Origin: an uncultured Holophagales bacterium
GTDB taxonomy: Bacteria; Acidobacteriota; Thermoanaerobaculia; UBA5066
Length of the DNA stretch: 37,380 bases
NCBI GenBank assembly: GCA_937927565.1
Contig: CALBDV010000650.1
Span: 1-37,380, forward strand
Direction of reading: 5' to 3'
The notes beneath the pieces are model-generated. The model was not told the DNA's origin and made no database searches. It saw nothing but the letters and a program-made list of their open reading frames with translations. Shown piece by piece: positions 15,042 to 23,130 of the stretch; positions within the stretch are counted from its first letter, which is position 1; the number at the start of each line of letters is the position of its first letter. Both the position numbers and the translations under genes were made by a program.

Positions 15042-17095
15042 GCATCGCTCCGGGACGGCTCGGGCGCCGGGCGGCGATCGCGCTCGCCCTCCTGGCGTTC
15101 CTGCCCTTCCTGAACGGGCTGCGAGCGGACTTCACGTTCGACGACAAGGCCATCGTCCGCGACAACCCCCGCCTCTCCTCGCCCGGCCACGCGGGAGAGA
15201 TCTTCACGTCGCACTACTTCGGCGGGCCGTTGTCGACCGCGAAGAACTACAGGCCCGTGGTCCTTCTCACGTACGCCCTCCAGCGCTGGACGACGGGAAC
15301 GGACCCGCTGCCATTCCACGTCGTGAACGTCGCCCTTCACGTCGGGACGACGCTTCTCCTCGCCGCGTGGCTTCTCGCGCTCGGCATGTCCCGCGGGCCT
15401 TCGCTCGCGGCGGCGGCGCTCTTCGCCGTCGTGCCGATCCACGTCGAGGCCGTGACGGGAATCGTCGGACGGGCCGAGCTCCTCGTGGCGTCGCTCGTCT
15501 TCCTCTCCGCACTCCTCTTCCGGCAGGCGACGGACGGGCCGCGCCTGGGCGCGTGGCCGTATGCGGGCGCTCTCGTCGCGTGCCTCCTCGCCGTCTTCAC
15601 GAAGGAGAACGCCGTCGTCCTTCCCGGCGTCGTCGTTCTCGGAGAGCTCCTGCGGCGCGACGCGGACGAGCCGCTCGGCTCGAGGCTCCGGAGGAAGGGG
15701 CTCGCTTTCGCCGGCCTGCTCGTTCCCATCCTGGCGCTCGCCGCAGTCCGGCTCTTCGCCATGGGAGGGCTCGTCTCGAAGAAGGAGGCCTTCTTCGACC
15801 TCGACAACCCGCTCGCACCGCTGCCGCATCTCCTCAGGGCGGCGAATGGTCTCTGGCTTCTCCTCCGGTACGTCGCGAAGACGTTCGTTCCGCTCGGGCT
15901 CGTTGCCGACCACTCGGCCCACGCCCTCGATCTCGTCACGTCTCTTTCCGATCCGCGGGCGGGCGCCGGCCTCGCCGCCGTTCTCGGGCTCGTGGCGGCA
16001 GCCCTGGTGGCGCTGCGACGGCAGCCCCTCGTTTCCCTCGGAATCGCGTTCTTTCTCGGGACGATCCTCCCGACGTCGAACGTCTTCTTTCCCATCGGGA
16101 CCATCTACGGCGAACGCCTCGCCTATCTCCCATCGGCGGGACTCCTCGCGGCGGCGGCCGGCCTCGTCGCGGCGCTCCCCGTCCTCTCGAGCGGCTTCCG
16201 GGCCGCCGTCCTCTGCGTCCTCCTCGCAACGTACGCGGGCGCCACCGTTGCGCGGAACGAGGTCTTCCGCGACGACGAGCGGCTCTTCGACGAGATGGTC
16301 GCGAAGGTCCCTCGTTCCGCGCGCGCCTGGTACAACGTCGCGTCCGTGACGGGGGGGCGCGGTGAGACGGTGGCGACCCGGGCGAGCCTCGAGAAGGCGG
16401 TCGCGCTCTTCCCGCGCTACTACGACGCGTGGGCATTCCTTGCTCGCATGGCCCGGAAGGAGGCACGGTGGAACGACGCCAGGGCCCTCTATCACCGGGC
16501 GCTGGCGCTCAAGCCGGACTACGAGATCGGCTGGCAGGGGCTCGCGCGGGCCGAAGAGGAATCGGGGCGGCTCGCCGAGGCGGAGCAGACGTGCGCTGCA
16601 GGGCTCCGGCGCCTTCCGCGCTCCGTGCCGCTCGTTCTCCAACGAGCGGCGCTTCTCCACACCCTGGGCCGGCTCGAGGAGGCCCGTGCGGCCTGGCGAG
16701 CAGCGCTCGCGGCGGACGGCGGGAGCGCCCGCGCTCACACCGGCCTGGCGCAGACCCTGTCGGCCCTCGGGCGGGAATCGGAGGCGGTGTCCGAGGCACG
16801 CCGGGCACTCGTGGCGGCGCCCGGCTGGCGCGACGCACGCCTCTTCCTGGCGGAACGGTACGAGGCCCGCGGAAACGTCGTCGCCGCCGCCGCCGAGCTC
16901 GGGCGCGCCGTGCGCGGAGCCCCGCGCGACCCGAAGCCCGCCCGTCTTCTCCTGGAGCTCGGCACCCGCGAGGCGACGGCGCGGGGAATCGCGTCGACCG
17001 TCCTTTCCCGGATCGAGAAGAGCTTCGGGAGCCCCCCGCGGAATCTCGAGGTGCGAGCCGCCGTCGAGGCGTATCGGGCCGCGGCCCGCCCGTAG
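15038..17095 (+). CDS. TMTC-like O-mannosyltransferase-type TPR membrane protein
   Basis: A 685-residue multi-pass membrane protein with a C-terminal TPR array. The first helix (11-28) is followed by FTFDDKAIVRDNP; the acidic pair Asp35-Asp36 matches the catalytic-loop pattern of PMT/TMTC-type GT-C transferases. About ten further helices extend to about residue 415, including the GERLAYLPSAG motif of the DUF1736/TMTC domain. About six TPR-like repeats occupy about 425-640 (ALFPRYYDAWAFLARM, ALKPDYEIGWQGLA and so on). Eukaryotic TMTC1-4 mannosylate secreted proteins using lipid-linked mannose; bacterial homologues are mostly uncharacterised. The start is GTG 15038, coupled to a 34-codon ORF. 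Protein glycosylation at the inner membrane is inferred. Confidence 0.85.
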   Translation: MSIAPGRLGRRAAIALALLAFLPFLNGLRADFTFDDKAIVRDNPRLSSPGHAGEIFTSHYFGGPLSTAKNYRPVVLLTYALQRWTTGTDPLPFHVVNVALHVGTTLLLAAWLLALGMSRGPSLAAAALFAVVPIHVEAVTGIVGRAELLVASLVFLSALLFRQATDGPRLGAWPYAGALVACLLAVFTKENAVVLPGVVVLGELLRRDADEPLGSRLRRKGLAFAGLLVPILALAAVRLFAMGGLVSKKEAFFDLDNPLAPLPHLLRAANGLWLLLRYVAKTFVPLGLVADHSAHALDLVTSLSDPRAGAGLAAVLGLVAAALVALRRQPLVSLGIAFFLGTILPTSNVFFPIGTIYGERLAYLPSAGLLAAAAGLVAALPVLSSGFRAAVLCVLLATYAGATVARNEVFRDDERLFDEMVAKVPRSARAWYNVASVTGGRGETVATRASLEKAVALFPRYYDAWAFLARMARKEARWNDARALYHRALALKPDYEIGWQGLARAEEESGRLAEAEQTCAAGLRRLPRSVPLVLQRAALLHTLGRLEEARAAWRAALAADGGSARAHTGLAQTLSALGRESEAVSEARRALVAAPGWRDARLFLAERYEARGNVVAAAAELGRAVRGAPRDPKPARLLLELGTREATARGIASTVLSRIEKSFGSPPRNLEVRAAVEAYRAAARP

Positions 17096-17106
17096 CCTCG
17101 CGAGCC

Positions 17107-17688
17107 TCAGTCTGCGAAGTCGGGCGGGATCACGGCCGCGCGCGCCCGTCGGCTTCGAAGGACTCGAACCAGCGTGAGGTACGTGAGCGCGCCGAACAGG
17201 ACCGATAGGGCGAACATGCCGATCGCCCACTGGATCCCGATCGTCCTCATCATCGGTCCCGCCTGCGTCCAGAGGGACGGCCGGAGGAGATCACCCCACG
17301 GCATGTGGGTCACGGCCTCCTGCCGCGCGTGGACGATGAGCCGGCCGAGCGGCAGGGCCACCGCGCTGACGGGGCCGAGGGTCAGGGGATTGACGACGAG
17401 CGTTCCGAGGAAGACGTCGAGCTTGTTGAGCTTCAGGAGGATCGCGACGAAGAACGCGATGATCCAGTGGAAGCCGAGGAGAGGCGTGAAGGCGATGGCG
17501 ACTCCGATCGCGAAGGAGGCGGCGACTTTCTCCGGCTCGTCGTGCCGGCCGAGCATCTCGAGGAACTGAGCCCTGAATCGCTCGAGCCAGCCGTCCCCGG
17601 CCGGCAGGGGCGAGATCGGAGGCCGCGTCTCCCACGAGTCGCCGGAGCGATCGCCGGATCCCTGAGGACCCGGACCCTGGAACGTCAC
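17107..17688 (-). CDS. DUF2062 membrane protein
   Basis: A 193-residue protein. The core has amphipathic RFRAQFLEMLGRHDEPEKVAAS followed by membrane segments at about 55-80 and 85-105 and a last pair near 155-180. The motif around FAIGVAIAFTPLLGFH and the downstream NPLTLGP are the hallmark of DUF2062 (pfam09835). The family has no established function and is sometimes found near glycosyltransferases. It is the last gene of the six-gene chain; its GTG overlaps the thiL stop in a GTGA. Only 11 bases separate it from the convergent TMTC-like gene, so the operon's transcript probably ends inside that gene. Confidence 0.85.
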   Translation of the reverse strand: MTFQGPGPQGSGDRSGDSWETRPPISPLPAGDGWLERFRAQFLEMLGRHDEPEKVAASFAIGVAIAFTPLLGFHWIIAFFVAILLKLNKLDVFLGTLVVNPLTLGPVSAVALPLGRLIVHARQEAVTHMPWGDLLRPSLWTQAGPMMRTIGIQWAIGMFALSVLFGALTYLTLVRVLRSRRARAAVIPPDFAD

Positions 17689-18722
17689 CCGGCGTCCCTG
17701 GCGAAGTGGTCGAAGCCCCGGTCCGGCAGCGGGGAGAGCTGGCCCCCCCCGGCGAGAACGATCCTCGCCGTCGCGTCCAGCCGGCCGATCCTGCGGACCG
17801 CGAAGCGGGCCGCGATCTTCCCCATCGCGCCGAGCCGCTGGGGCGGGACGGCGAAGAGGAGGCCGTAGTCCTCGCCGCCGAAGAGAGAAAGCTCGAGCGG
17901 ATCGGAGGGGAGGCCCGGCAGGGTCGAGAGGCCGGAGTCGACCGGAAGCGAATCCCGGTCGATGGCGGCACCGGTTCCGGAAGCGCGGCAGAGGCGGTGA
18001 AGGTCGCGGGCCAGCCCATCGGAGAGGTCGATGGCCGCAGACGCGATCCCTCCTTCCGCGAGCATCCGGCCGAGGTCGACCATCGGCCTGGGGTCGAGGA
18101 GGTGCCGGAGAAGGCGCGCGATCTCGTCGCGCCGGGAGGGCGACACCCGACGACCTCTGGGCGCCGTCACCTTCCCGTCCCGGTCGCGGCGATACCCGCG
18201 CAGGACGAGTGACAGGCCCGCCGCGGCGGCACCGAGTGTGCCGGAGACCCACAGCTCGTCGCCGGGGCTCCCGCCGCCCCGGCGCAGCGGCCCCTCGGCG
18301 GGGACACGTCCGAGCGCCGTGACGGAGGCAAACCGCTCGAGGGAGGCGGAGAGATCTCCACCCACGATGGCGACGGCGTGATCGCGGGCGGCTGCCCGGA
18401 ACCCGTCGAGGAACTCGTCGAGCCAGGCCTCCGGGGTCTGTCGCGGGAGGCCGAGCGTCAGGAGCGCGTGCAGGGGCGTCGCCCCCATCGCTGCGAGATC
18501 GGAGAGGTTGACGTTCAGCGCCTTGCGACCGACCAGGTAGGGGTCCGTCCCGGAGGTGAAGTCCTCGCCCTCGACGAGGGCGTCCGTGCATACGGCCAGC
18601 GTCGGGGGCGCGGCGAGGACGGCGGCGTCGTCGCCGACGCCCACCTTCACGTCGCGGCGGCGCGTGGAGAAGAGGCGTTCGAAGCGTCGCAGGAGATCGT
18701 TCTCGGGCGGGAGCGTTCTCAT
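17685..18722 (-). CDS. thiL: Thiamine-monophosphate kinase
   Basis: A 345-residue member of the ThiL/PurM-like ATP-binding family, which phosphorylates thiamine monophosphate to the cofactor thiamine diphosphate. Diagnostic features are VGVGDDAAVL near 27-36, the CTDALVEGEDF metal loop, NVNLSDLAAMGA, IVGGDLSAS, AIDLSDGLARDL and GGEDYGLLF. Length is typical. Its ATG overlaps the lon stop by 4 bases and its own stop overlaps the DUF2062 start. No other thiamine genes are nearby, which is common because thiL is often located apart from them. Confidence 0.95.
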   Translation of the reverse strand: MRTLPPENDLLRRFERLFSTRRRDVKVGVGDDAAVLAAPPTLAVCTDALVEGEDFTSGTDPYLVGRKALNVNLSDLAAMGATPLHALLTLGLPRQTPEAWLDEFLDGFRAAARDHAVAIVGGDLSASLERFASVTALGRVPAEGPLRRGGGSPGDELWVSGTLGAAAAGLSLVLRGYRRDRDGKVTAPRGRRVSPSRRDEIARLLRHLLDPRPMVDLGRMLAEGGIASAAIDLSDGLARDLHRLCRASGTGAAIDRDSLPVDSGLSTLPGLPSDPLELSLFGGEDYGLLFAVPPQRLGAMGKIAARFAVRRIGRLDATARIVLAGGGQLSPLPDRGFDHFARDAG

Positions 18723-21136
18723 GCCGGCTTCCTCCGGGTGGCCTTCTTCCGGCGGGGCTCTGCGGCCCGCACCTTCCGGGGCCGAACGAGCGCCGCCTCG
18801 AGGACCTGCTCGGCGCGTTCGACGAAGACGAACTTCAGGTCGCGGCGAAGGTCTTCCGGGATCTCCGCGAGGTCCCGCTCGTTGCGGGAGGGGAGGACGA
18901 TCGTCGTGATGCCCGCGCGGCGGGCGGCGAGCGCCTTCTCTTTGAGGCCGCCGATCGGGAGCACCTCGCCGCGGAGCGTGATCTCGCCCGTCATCGCGAG
19001 ATCCCGCCTCACGGGCGTTCCGGTGAAGGCGGAGACCATCGCGGTGAGCATCGTCACGCCGGCCGACGGCCCGTCCTTCGGGATCGCCCCCTCGGGGACG
19101 TGGACGTGGACGTCGTGCGTCTCGAAGAACCCGGGGGAGAGGCCCAGCTCCTTCGCCCGCGACCGCAGGAGCGTGAGCGCCGCCTGGGCCGATTCCTTCA
19201 TGACGTCGCCGAGCTGGCCCGTGAGCTGCAAGCGCCCCTTTCCCTTCAGGGCGCGGGCCTCGACGATCAGGACGTCGCCGCCGACCGCGGTCCAGGCGAG
19301 GCCCGTCGCCGCACCCACCTCGTCGCGGGTCAGCGCCTCGTCGCTGCGGAACTTCGGCACGCCGAGGAGCTCGCGCACGAGAGCCGGCGTCATCTTCACG
19401 GCCCGGGCATCCCCGGAGGCGATCCGTACGGCGACCTTCCGGCAGCAGCTCCCGATCTCCCTCTCGAGGTTCCGGAGGCCCGCCTCACGCGTGTATTCCT
19501 CGATCACGGTCCGGAGGGCGTCCTCGGGAAACGCGAGCCCCTTCGCCGTCAGGCCGTTCTCCTTCAGCTGCTTCGGGACGAGGTGCCGCTCCGCGATGGC
19601 GAGCTTCTCCTCGAGCGTGTATCCGGAGAGCCGGATGACCTCCATCCGGTCGAGGAATGCGGGCTGGATCGTGTCGAGAACGTTGGCGGTCGTGATGAAG
19701 AGGACCTTCGAGAGGTCGTACGGCACGCCGAGGTAGTGGTCGCGGAAGGCGCGGTTCTGCTCGGGGTCGAGGACCTCGAGGAGCGCCGAGGACGGGTCTC
19801 CGCGGAAGTCGGCGCCGATCTTGTCGACCTCGTCGAGGATGAAGACGGGGTTGGACGTGGCGGCCTGGTTGATTCCCTGGACGATCCGGCCGGGGAGCGC
19901 TCCGACGTACGTTCGCCGGTGTCCCCGGATCTCGGCCTCGTCGCGCACGCCGCCCAGCGACATCTGGATGAACTTCCGGTCGAGGGAGCGGGCGATCGAC
20001 TTCCCGAGCGAGGTCTTCCCGACGCCGGGAGGACCCACGAAGCAGAGGATCGGGCCCTTGCTGTCGGGCGCGAGCTTCCTCACCGCGAGGAACTCGAGGA
20101 TCCGCTCCTTGGGCTTCTCGAGGCCGTGGTGGTCCTCGTCGAGGATCGTCCGGGCGCGCGCCAGCTCGAGGTTGTCCTGGGAGAAGACGCCCCAGGGGAG
20201 ACCGGTGATCCAGTCGAGGAACGTCCGGATCATCGCCGTCTCGGCCGAGTCGGGGTTGCTTCGTTCCAGCCGCTTGAGCTGCTTGTCGACCTCCTCCCGG
20301 GCCTCGGGAGGGAGCGACTTGCCCTCGAGCTTCTTGCGGTACTGGTCGACTTCCTCGGCGACGTCGTCGGTGACGCCGAGCTCCTGCTGGATCGCCTTGA
20401 GCTGCTGCCTCAGGAAGTACTCGCGCTGGCTCTTGTCGATCTCGCCCCGCGCCATCCCCGAGATCTCCTGCTGCACGGTCAGGACGCGGATCTCGCGCCG
20501 CAGGATCTCGAGGACGGCCTTCAGCCTCTCGACGCCAGGGAGGGTCTCGAGGATCTTCTGCGCCTCGTCCAGCTTCAGGTCGAGGTTCGAGGCGGCGAGG
20601 TCCGCGAGGCGGGCCGGGTCGTCGAGTCCCGCGGCGACGAGCATGACCTCGGGCGAGATCGTCTTGCCCAGACCCACGGCCTTCTCGAGGCCTTCCTTCA
20701 CGGCGCGCAGGAGCGCTTCGACCTCTTCCGTGGCGGAGTGCGCGGCTTCGGGCTCCGGAATCCTCACCGCCTTGGCGCGGAGCGACGGGCTCTCCTGGAC
20801 GTAGCCGTCGACGCGGACCCGCGAGAGGCCCTGGACGAGGAGGCGGATCCGGCCGTCGGGAAGCTTGAGCATCCGCATCACCGCGGCGGCCGTTCCCGTC
20901 TCGTAGAGGTCCGCCGGGCCGGGCTCCTCCACGGAGGGGTCCTTCTGGGCGAGGAGGAGGAGGATCCGCTGCTCGGCGAGGGCGGTGTCGACCGCGGCGA
21001 TCGACTTCTCCCGTGACACGGAGAGGGGGACGATCACGTAAGGAAAGAGGACGACGTCCTTCAGGGGAAGGACCGGGAGAAGGTCCGGGATCTGGACGGA
21101 ATCTGCGTTCGCGGTCTCGTCCGCCATCCCGTTCAC
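18719..21136 (-). CDS. lon: ATP-dependent protease Lon
   Basis: An 805-residue Lon protease, the usual length for bacterial LonA. The N-terminal substrate-binding domain (LPVLPLKDVVLFPYV) spans about 15-210. The AAA+ module has Walker A GPPGVGKT at 368-375, with the family motif HRRTYVGALPGRI after it. The proteolytic domain has Ser691 (KDGPSAGVT) and Lys734 (GGLKEK), the Ser-Lys dyad with the expected 43-residue spacing. I chose GTG 21136 because it overlaps the hsp20 stop in a GTGA and has GGGGAG upstream; ATG 21127 is the alternative. It degrades misfolded and regulatory proteins and sits directly after the small heat-shock protein gene. Confidence 0.97.
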   Translation of the reverse strand: MNGMADETANADSVQIPDLLPVLPLKDVVLFPYVIVPLSVSREKSIAAVDTALAEQRILLLLAQKDPSVEEPGPADLYETGTAAAVMRMLKLPDGRIRLLVQGLSRVRVDGYVQESPSLRAKAVRIPEPEAAHSATEEVEALLRAVKEGLEKAVGLGKTISPEVMLVAAGLDDPARLADLAASNLDLKLDEAQKILETLPGVERLKAVLEILRREIRVLTVQQEISGMARGEIDKSQREYFLRQQLKAIQQELGVTDDVAEEVDQYRKKLEGKSLPPEAREEVDKQLKRLERSNPDSAETAMIRTFLDWITGLPWGVFSQDNLELARARTILDEDHHGLEKPKERILEFLAVRKLAPDSKGPILCFVGPPGVGKTSLGKSIARSLDRKFIQMSLGGVRDEAEIRGHRRTYVGALPGRIVQGINQAATSNPVFILDEVDKIGADFRGDPSSALLEVLDPEQNRAFRDHYLGVPYDLSKVLFITTANVLDTIQPAFLDRMEVIRLSGYTLEEKLAIAERHLVPKQLKENGLTAKGLAFPEDALRTVIEEYTREAGLRNLEREIGSCCRKVAVRIASGDARAVKMTPALVRELLGVPKFRSDEALTRDEVGAATGLAWTAVGGDVLIVEARALKGKGRLQLTGQLGDVMKESAQAALTLLRSRAKELGLSPGFFETHDVHVHVPEGAIPKDGPSAGVTMLTAMVSAFTGTPVRRDLAMTGEITLRGEVLPIGGLKEKALAARRAGITTIVLPSRNERDLAEIPEDLRRDLKFVFVERAEQVLEAALVRPRKVRAAEPRRKKATRRKPA

Positions 21137-21546
21137 TTCTTCTCCCCGCTCCGGACCGGCCGGATCGGAATCGACCGGTGCCGGATCGCAGGGCGGCGCG
21201 GAATCTCGAGAGTCAGGAGGCCGTCGGCGTACGAAGCGACGGCGCCGTCTGGGTCGAGCTCGTCCGGGAGCTCCACGACGCGTTCGAAGGGTCCGGCGGC
21301 CCGTTCCACGCAGAGGAACGTCCCGTGCGTCCGCTCGGTCGGGCGCCTCTCGCCGCGGACGGCGACGACCCTGCCGGCGACGTCGACTCTCACGGTCTCG
21401 GGATCGGTTCCCGGGATCTCGAAGACGAGGCGCCAGCCGTGGGCGTGCTCGACGACGTCGACGGGGGGGAGGTGGGGCGGGGGTGCCCCCGGGTCGCCTG
21501 CGCCGTAGCTGAAGGCCCAGCGGGCCGGAGGGCGTCCTTTCGTCAT
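21133..21546 (-). CDS. Small heat-shock protein (Hsp20/alpha-crystallin)
   Basis: A 137-residue small heat-shock protein. The alpha-crystallin domain spans about 27-120. It begins VDVVEHAHGWRLVFEIPG and has VRVDVAGRVVAVRGERR, FERVVELPDELD and the conserved end ASYADGLLTLEIPR. The C-terminal extension carries IPI, the IxI motif used for oligomer assembly. The ATG at 21546 overlaps the nrdR stop and has GGAGGAT upstream. It holds unfolding proteins in the cytoplasm and would hand substrates to chaperones or to Lon, encoded next. Confidence 0.94.
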   Translation of the reverse strand: MTKGRPPARWAFSYGAGDPGAPPPHLPPVDVVEHAHGWRLVFEIPGTDPETVRVDVAGRVVAVRGERRPTERTHGTFLCVERAAGPFERVVELPDELDPDGAVASYADGLLTLEIPRRPAIRHRSIPIRPVRSGEKK

Positions 21547-22022
21547 CGGATCCTCCGTGCGGGGTCGCGTGCGTCGGACAGAAGGGTCTCGACCTCCTCC
21601 ACGAAGTCGCCCGCGTCCTCGAAGCGCCTGTAGACGGAAGCGAATCTCACGAAGGCGACCTGGTCGACTTCCCTGAGGCGGTCCATGAGGTGGGCCCCGA
21701 TCTCCCCTGTCTTCAGCTCGCGCGGCTCGCGGGTGGGGAAGAGGCCCTCCACCTCGTCGCAGAGGGCCTCGAGCCGGGACGGCTCCACCGGTCGCTTCTC
21801 GCAGGCCCTGCGGAGGCCCCTGAGGATCTTCGCGCGATCGAACTCCTCCCGCCTCCCGTCGCTCTTGACGACGACGAGCGGCGCTTCCTCGACACGCTCG
21901 TAGGACGTGAACCTCCGCTGGCAGGCGAGGCACTCGCGCCGCCGGCGGATCACCTCCCCTTCCCGGCTCTCGCGGGAATCGACGACCTTGTCGGCGACGC
22001 CGCCGCAGAAGGGACATTTCAC
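21543..22022 (-). CDS. nrdR: Transcriptional repressor NrdR
   Basis: A 159-residue NrdR, the nucleotide-sensing repressor of ribonucleotide reductase genes. The zinc ribbon uses Cys3, Cys6, Cys31 and Cys34 (KCPFCGG and RECLACQRRFTSYE). The ATP-cone domain (about 47-137) includes VVVKSDGRREEFDRAKILRG. Helix VDQVAFVRFASVYRRF at about 119-134 is strongly conserved in NrdR. The start is GTG 22022, overlapping the stop of the preceding membrane-protein gene in a GTGA. No ribonucleotide reductase gene is in the window, so its NrdR boxes lie elsewhere. Confidence 0.97.
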   Translation of the reverse strand: MKCPFCGGVADKVVDSRESREGEVIRRRRECLACQRRFTSYERVEEAPLVVVKSDGRREEFDRAKILRGLRRACEKRPVEPSRLEALCDEVEGLFPTREPRELKTGEIGAHLMDRLREVDQVAFVRFASVYRRFEDAGDFVEEVETLLSDARDPARRIR

Positions 22023-23077
22023 GAGGAAAGACTACTCCCGCCCGGGCCGGGGTCATTGGGGGCGCCTGCGGAGAGCCGCCGGAGCGTCAGTCCGCTGGCA
22101 GCGAGGAACGCGACGCCCGCGAGAGTGACCGGGACGAAGGCGATGGCGTGCGTCACGAGCGCCGTGGCGGCCGCGGGCGCGGCGGCGATTCCGTAGAAGC
22201 CGGTCAGCGCATAGGCGACGGCCGTGTGATAGCCGCCGACACCGCCCGGGGTCGGGATGGCGAGGCCGAGGACGCCCCAGGTCAGAACGAAGAAGAACGC
22301 CGGAAACGGCAGGACCACCTCGAACGCTCTCGCCACCGAGTAGAACTGGAGGACGTTGAGGAGCCACATGACGAGCGTGGAGGAGCTCATGACGGCCACG
22401 TCGCTGCCCGTGCGGATCGAGGCGAGTCCGCCGAGGAACGAACGCAGGAGTGCGACGACACGGGCTGCGATCCGGGTCGGGAGCCGGCGCTCGAGCGGAC
22501 CGAGGACCCGGTCGGCCAGGTGCGGCCGGGCCGCCAGGAGGCCGAGACCGGCGAAGACGACCAGCGTTGCGGCGCCGAGGAGGAACGCGGAACGCCGGAG
22601 GAGCTCGAGCCGGCCGTGAGCCTCCGCGGAGAGATCGGCCGGCGCCCATCCGCCGACGGCGTAGACGACGAACAGGAGGACGACCGCGACGAGGTCGATG
22701 AGCCGCTCCACGGCGATCGAGGCGAGGGCGGGGGCGAAGGGGAGGCCCGTGCGGCGGGAGAGGACGGCCGGCCGGACGATCTCCCCGGCCCGGGCGGGGA
22801 GGAGGACGGACGCCGCAAATCCGATGCAGGTCGCCGAGAACGCCTCGCGTTGCGGGATGTGCTGAACGTGGTGGAGAAGCCTCGTCCACCGCCACGAGCG
22901 GAAGGGGAAGTTGAAGAAGGTGATCGCCAGGGCGAGCACGAGCCAGCCCGGGTGGGCGGCCGAGAGGGTCCTCGCCAGCTCCCCGAGGTCGAGGTTGCGG
23001 AAGAAGAGCCAGAGCAGAAGGGCCGCAAGCCCCAGGGAGACGGCAATCCTGAGCGCGTGCGCGGCGGTCTTCGTCAC
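22019..23077 (-). CDS. UPF0104/LPG-synthase-like (AglD-type) membrane protein
   Basis: A 352-residue integral membrane protein with about eight helices. It matches the lysylphosphatidylglycerol-synthase transmembrane/UPF0104 family: an N-terminal IAVSLGLAALLLWLFFRN helix, FRSWRWTRLL, LLPARAGEIVRP (family motif) and AIPTPGGVGGYHTAVAYAL. There is no C-terminal aminoacyltransferase domain, so it is not MprF. Related proteins are proposed to move or modify lipids (flippase-like). The GTG at 23077 follows TACCAT by 6 bases, giving a probable leaderless mRNA. It is the first gene of a six-gene overlapping chain. Confidence 0.88.
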   Translation of the reverse strand: MTKTAAHALRIAVSLGLAALLLWLFFRNLDLGELARTLSAAHPGWLVLALAITFFNFPFRSWRWTRLLHHVQHIPQREAFSATCIGFAASVLLPARAGEIVRPAVLSRRTGLPFAPALASIAVERLIDLVAVVLLFVVYAVGGWAPADLSAEAHGRLELLRRSAFLLGAATLVVFAGLGLLAARPHLADRVLGPLERRLPTRIAARVVALLRSFLGGLASIRTGSDVAVMSSSTLVMWLLNVLQFYSVARAFEVVLPFPAFFFVLTWGVLGLAIPTPGGVGGYHTAVAYALTGFYGIAAAPAAATALVTHAIAFVPVTLAGVAFLAASGLTLRRLSAGAPNDPGPGGSSLSS

Positions 23078-23083
23078 GGACGA

Positions 23084-23089
23084 ATGGTA
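23084..23089 (-). promoter_or_regulatory. -10-like TACCAT, head of the nrdR-lon-thiL operon
   Basis: TACCAT on the minus strand ends 6 bases before the GTG at 23077. It would drive six genes over about 6 kb. The palindrome at 23096-23110 falls in its spacer region. Confidence 0.45.
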
Positions 23090-23095
23090 ATGCAC

Positions 23096-23110
23096 GGATC
23101 CTGAGGATCC
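23096..23110. promoter_or_regulatory. 15-bp perfect palindrome between divergent starts
   Basis: GGATCCT-G-AGGATCC, a perfect 7+1+7 inverted repeat. Its centre (23103) is 26 bases from the minus-strand GTG at 23077 and 28 bases from the plus-strand GTG at 23131. It lies between the two -10-like hexamers, so a bound dimer could block both promoters. No regulator was identified. Confidence 0.45.
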
Positions 23111-23116
23111 CTGTCG

Positions 23117-23122
23117 TATAAA
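23117..23122 (+). promoter_or_regulatory. -10-like TATAAA upstream of the HDAC-family gene
   Basis: GTATAAAG places TATAAA 8 bases before the GTG at 23131, consistent with a leaderless start there. The alternative ATG at 23143 would have a 12-base leader. Confidence 0.45.
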
Positions 23123-23130
23123 GACGTCCT

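Noticed and set aside
12094..15207. 1037-codon minus-strand frame opposite the sigma54 regulator
   Set aside because: No recognisable domain. The opposite strand has intact AAA+, GAFTGA and HTH motifs.
19100..21016. 638-codon plus-strand frame opposite lon
   Set aside because: The low-complexity translation (Leu/Glu/Val/Asp/Arg) mirrors lon codons; there is no domain, ribosome site or promoter.
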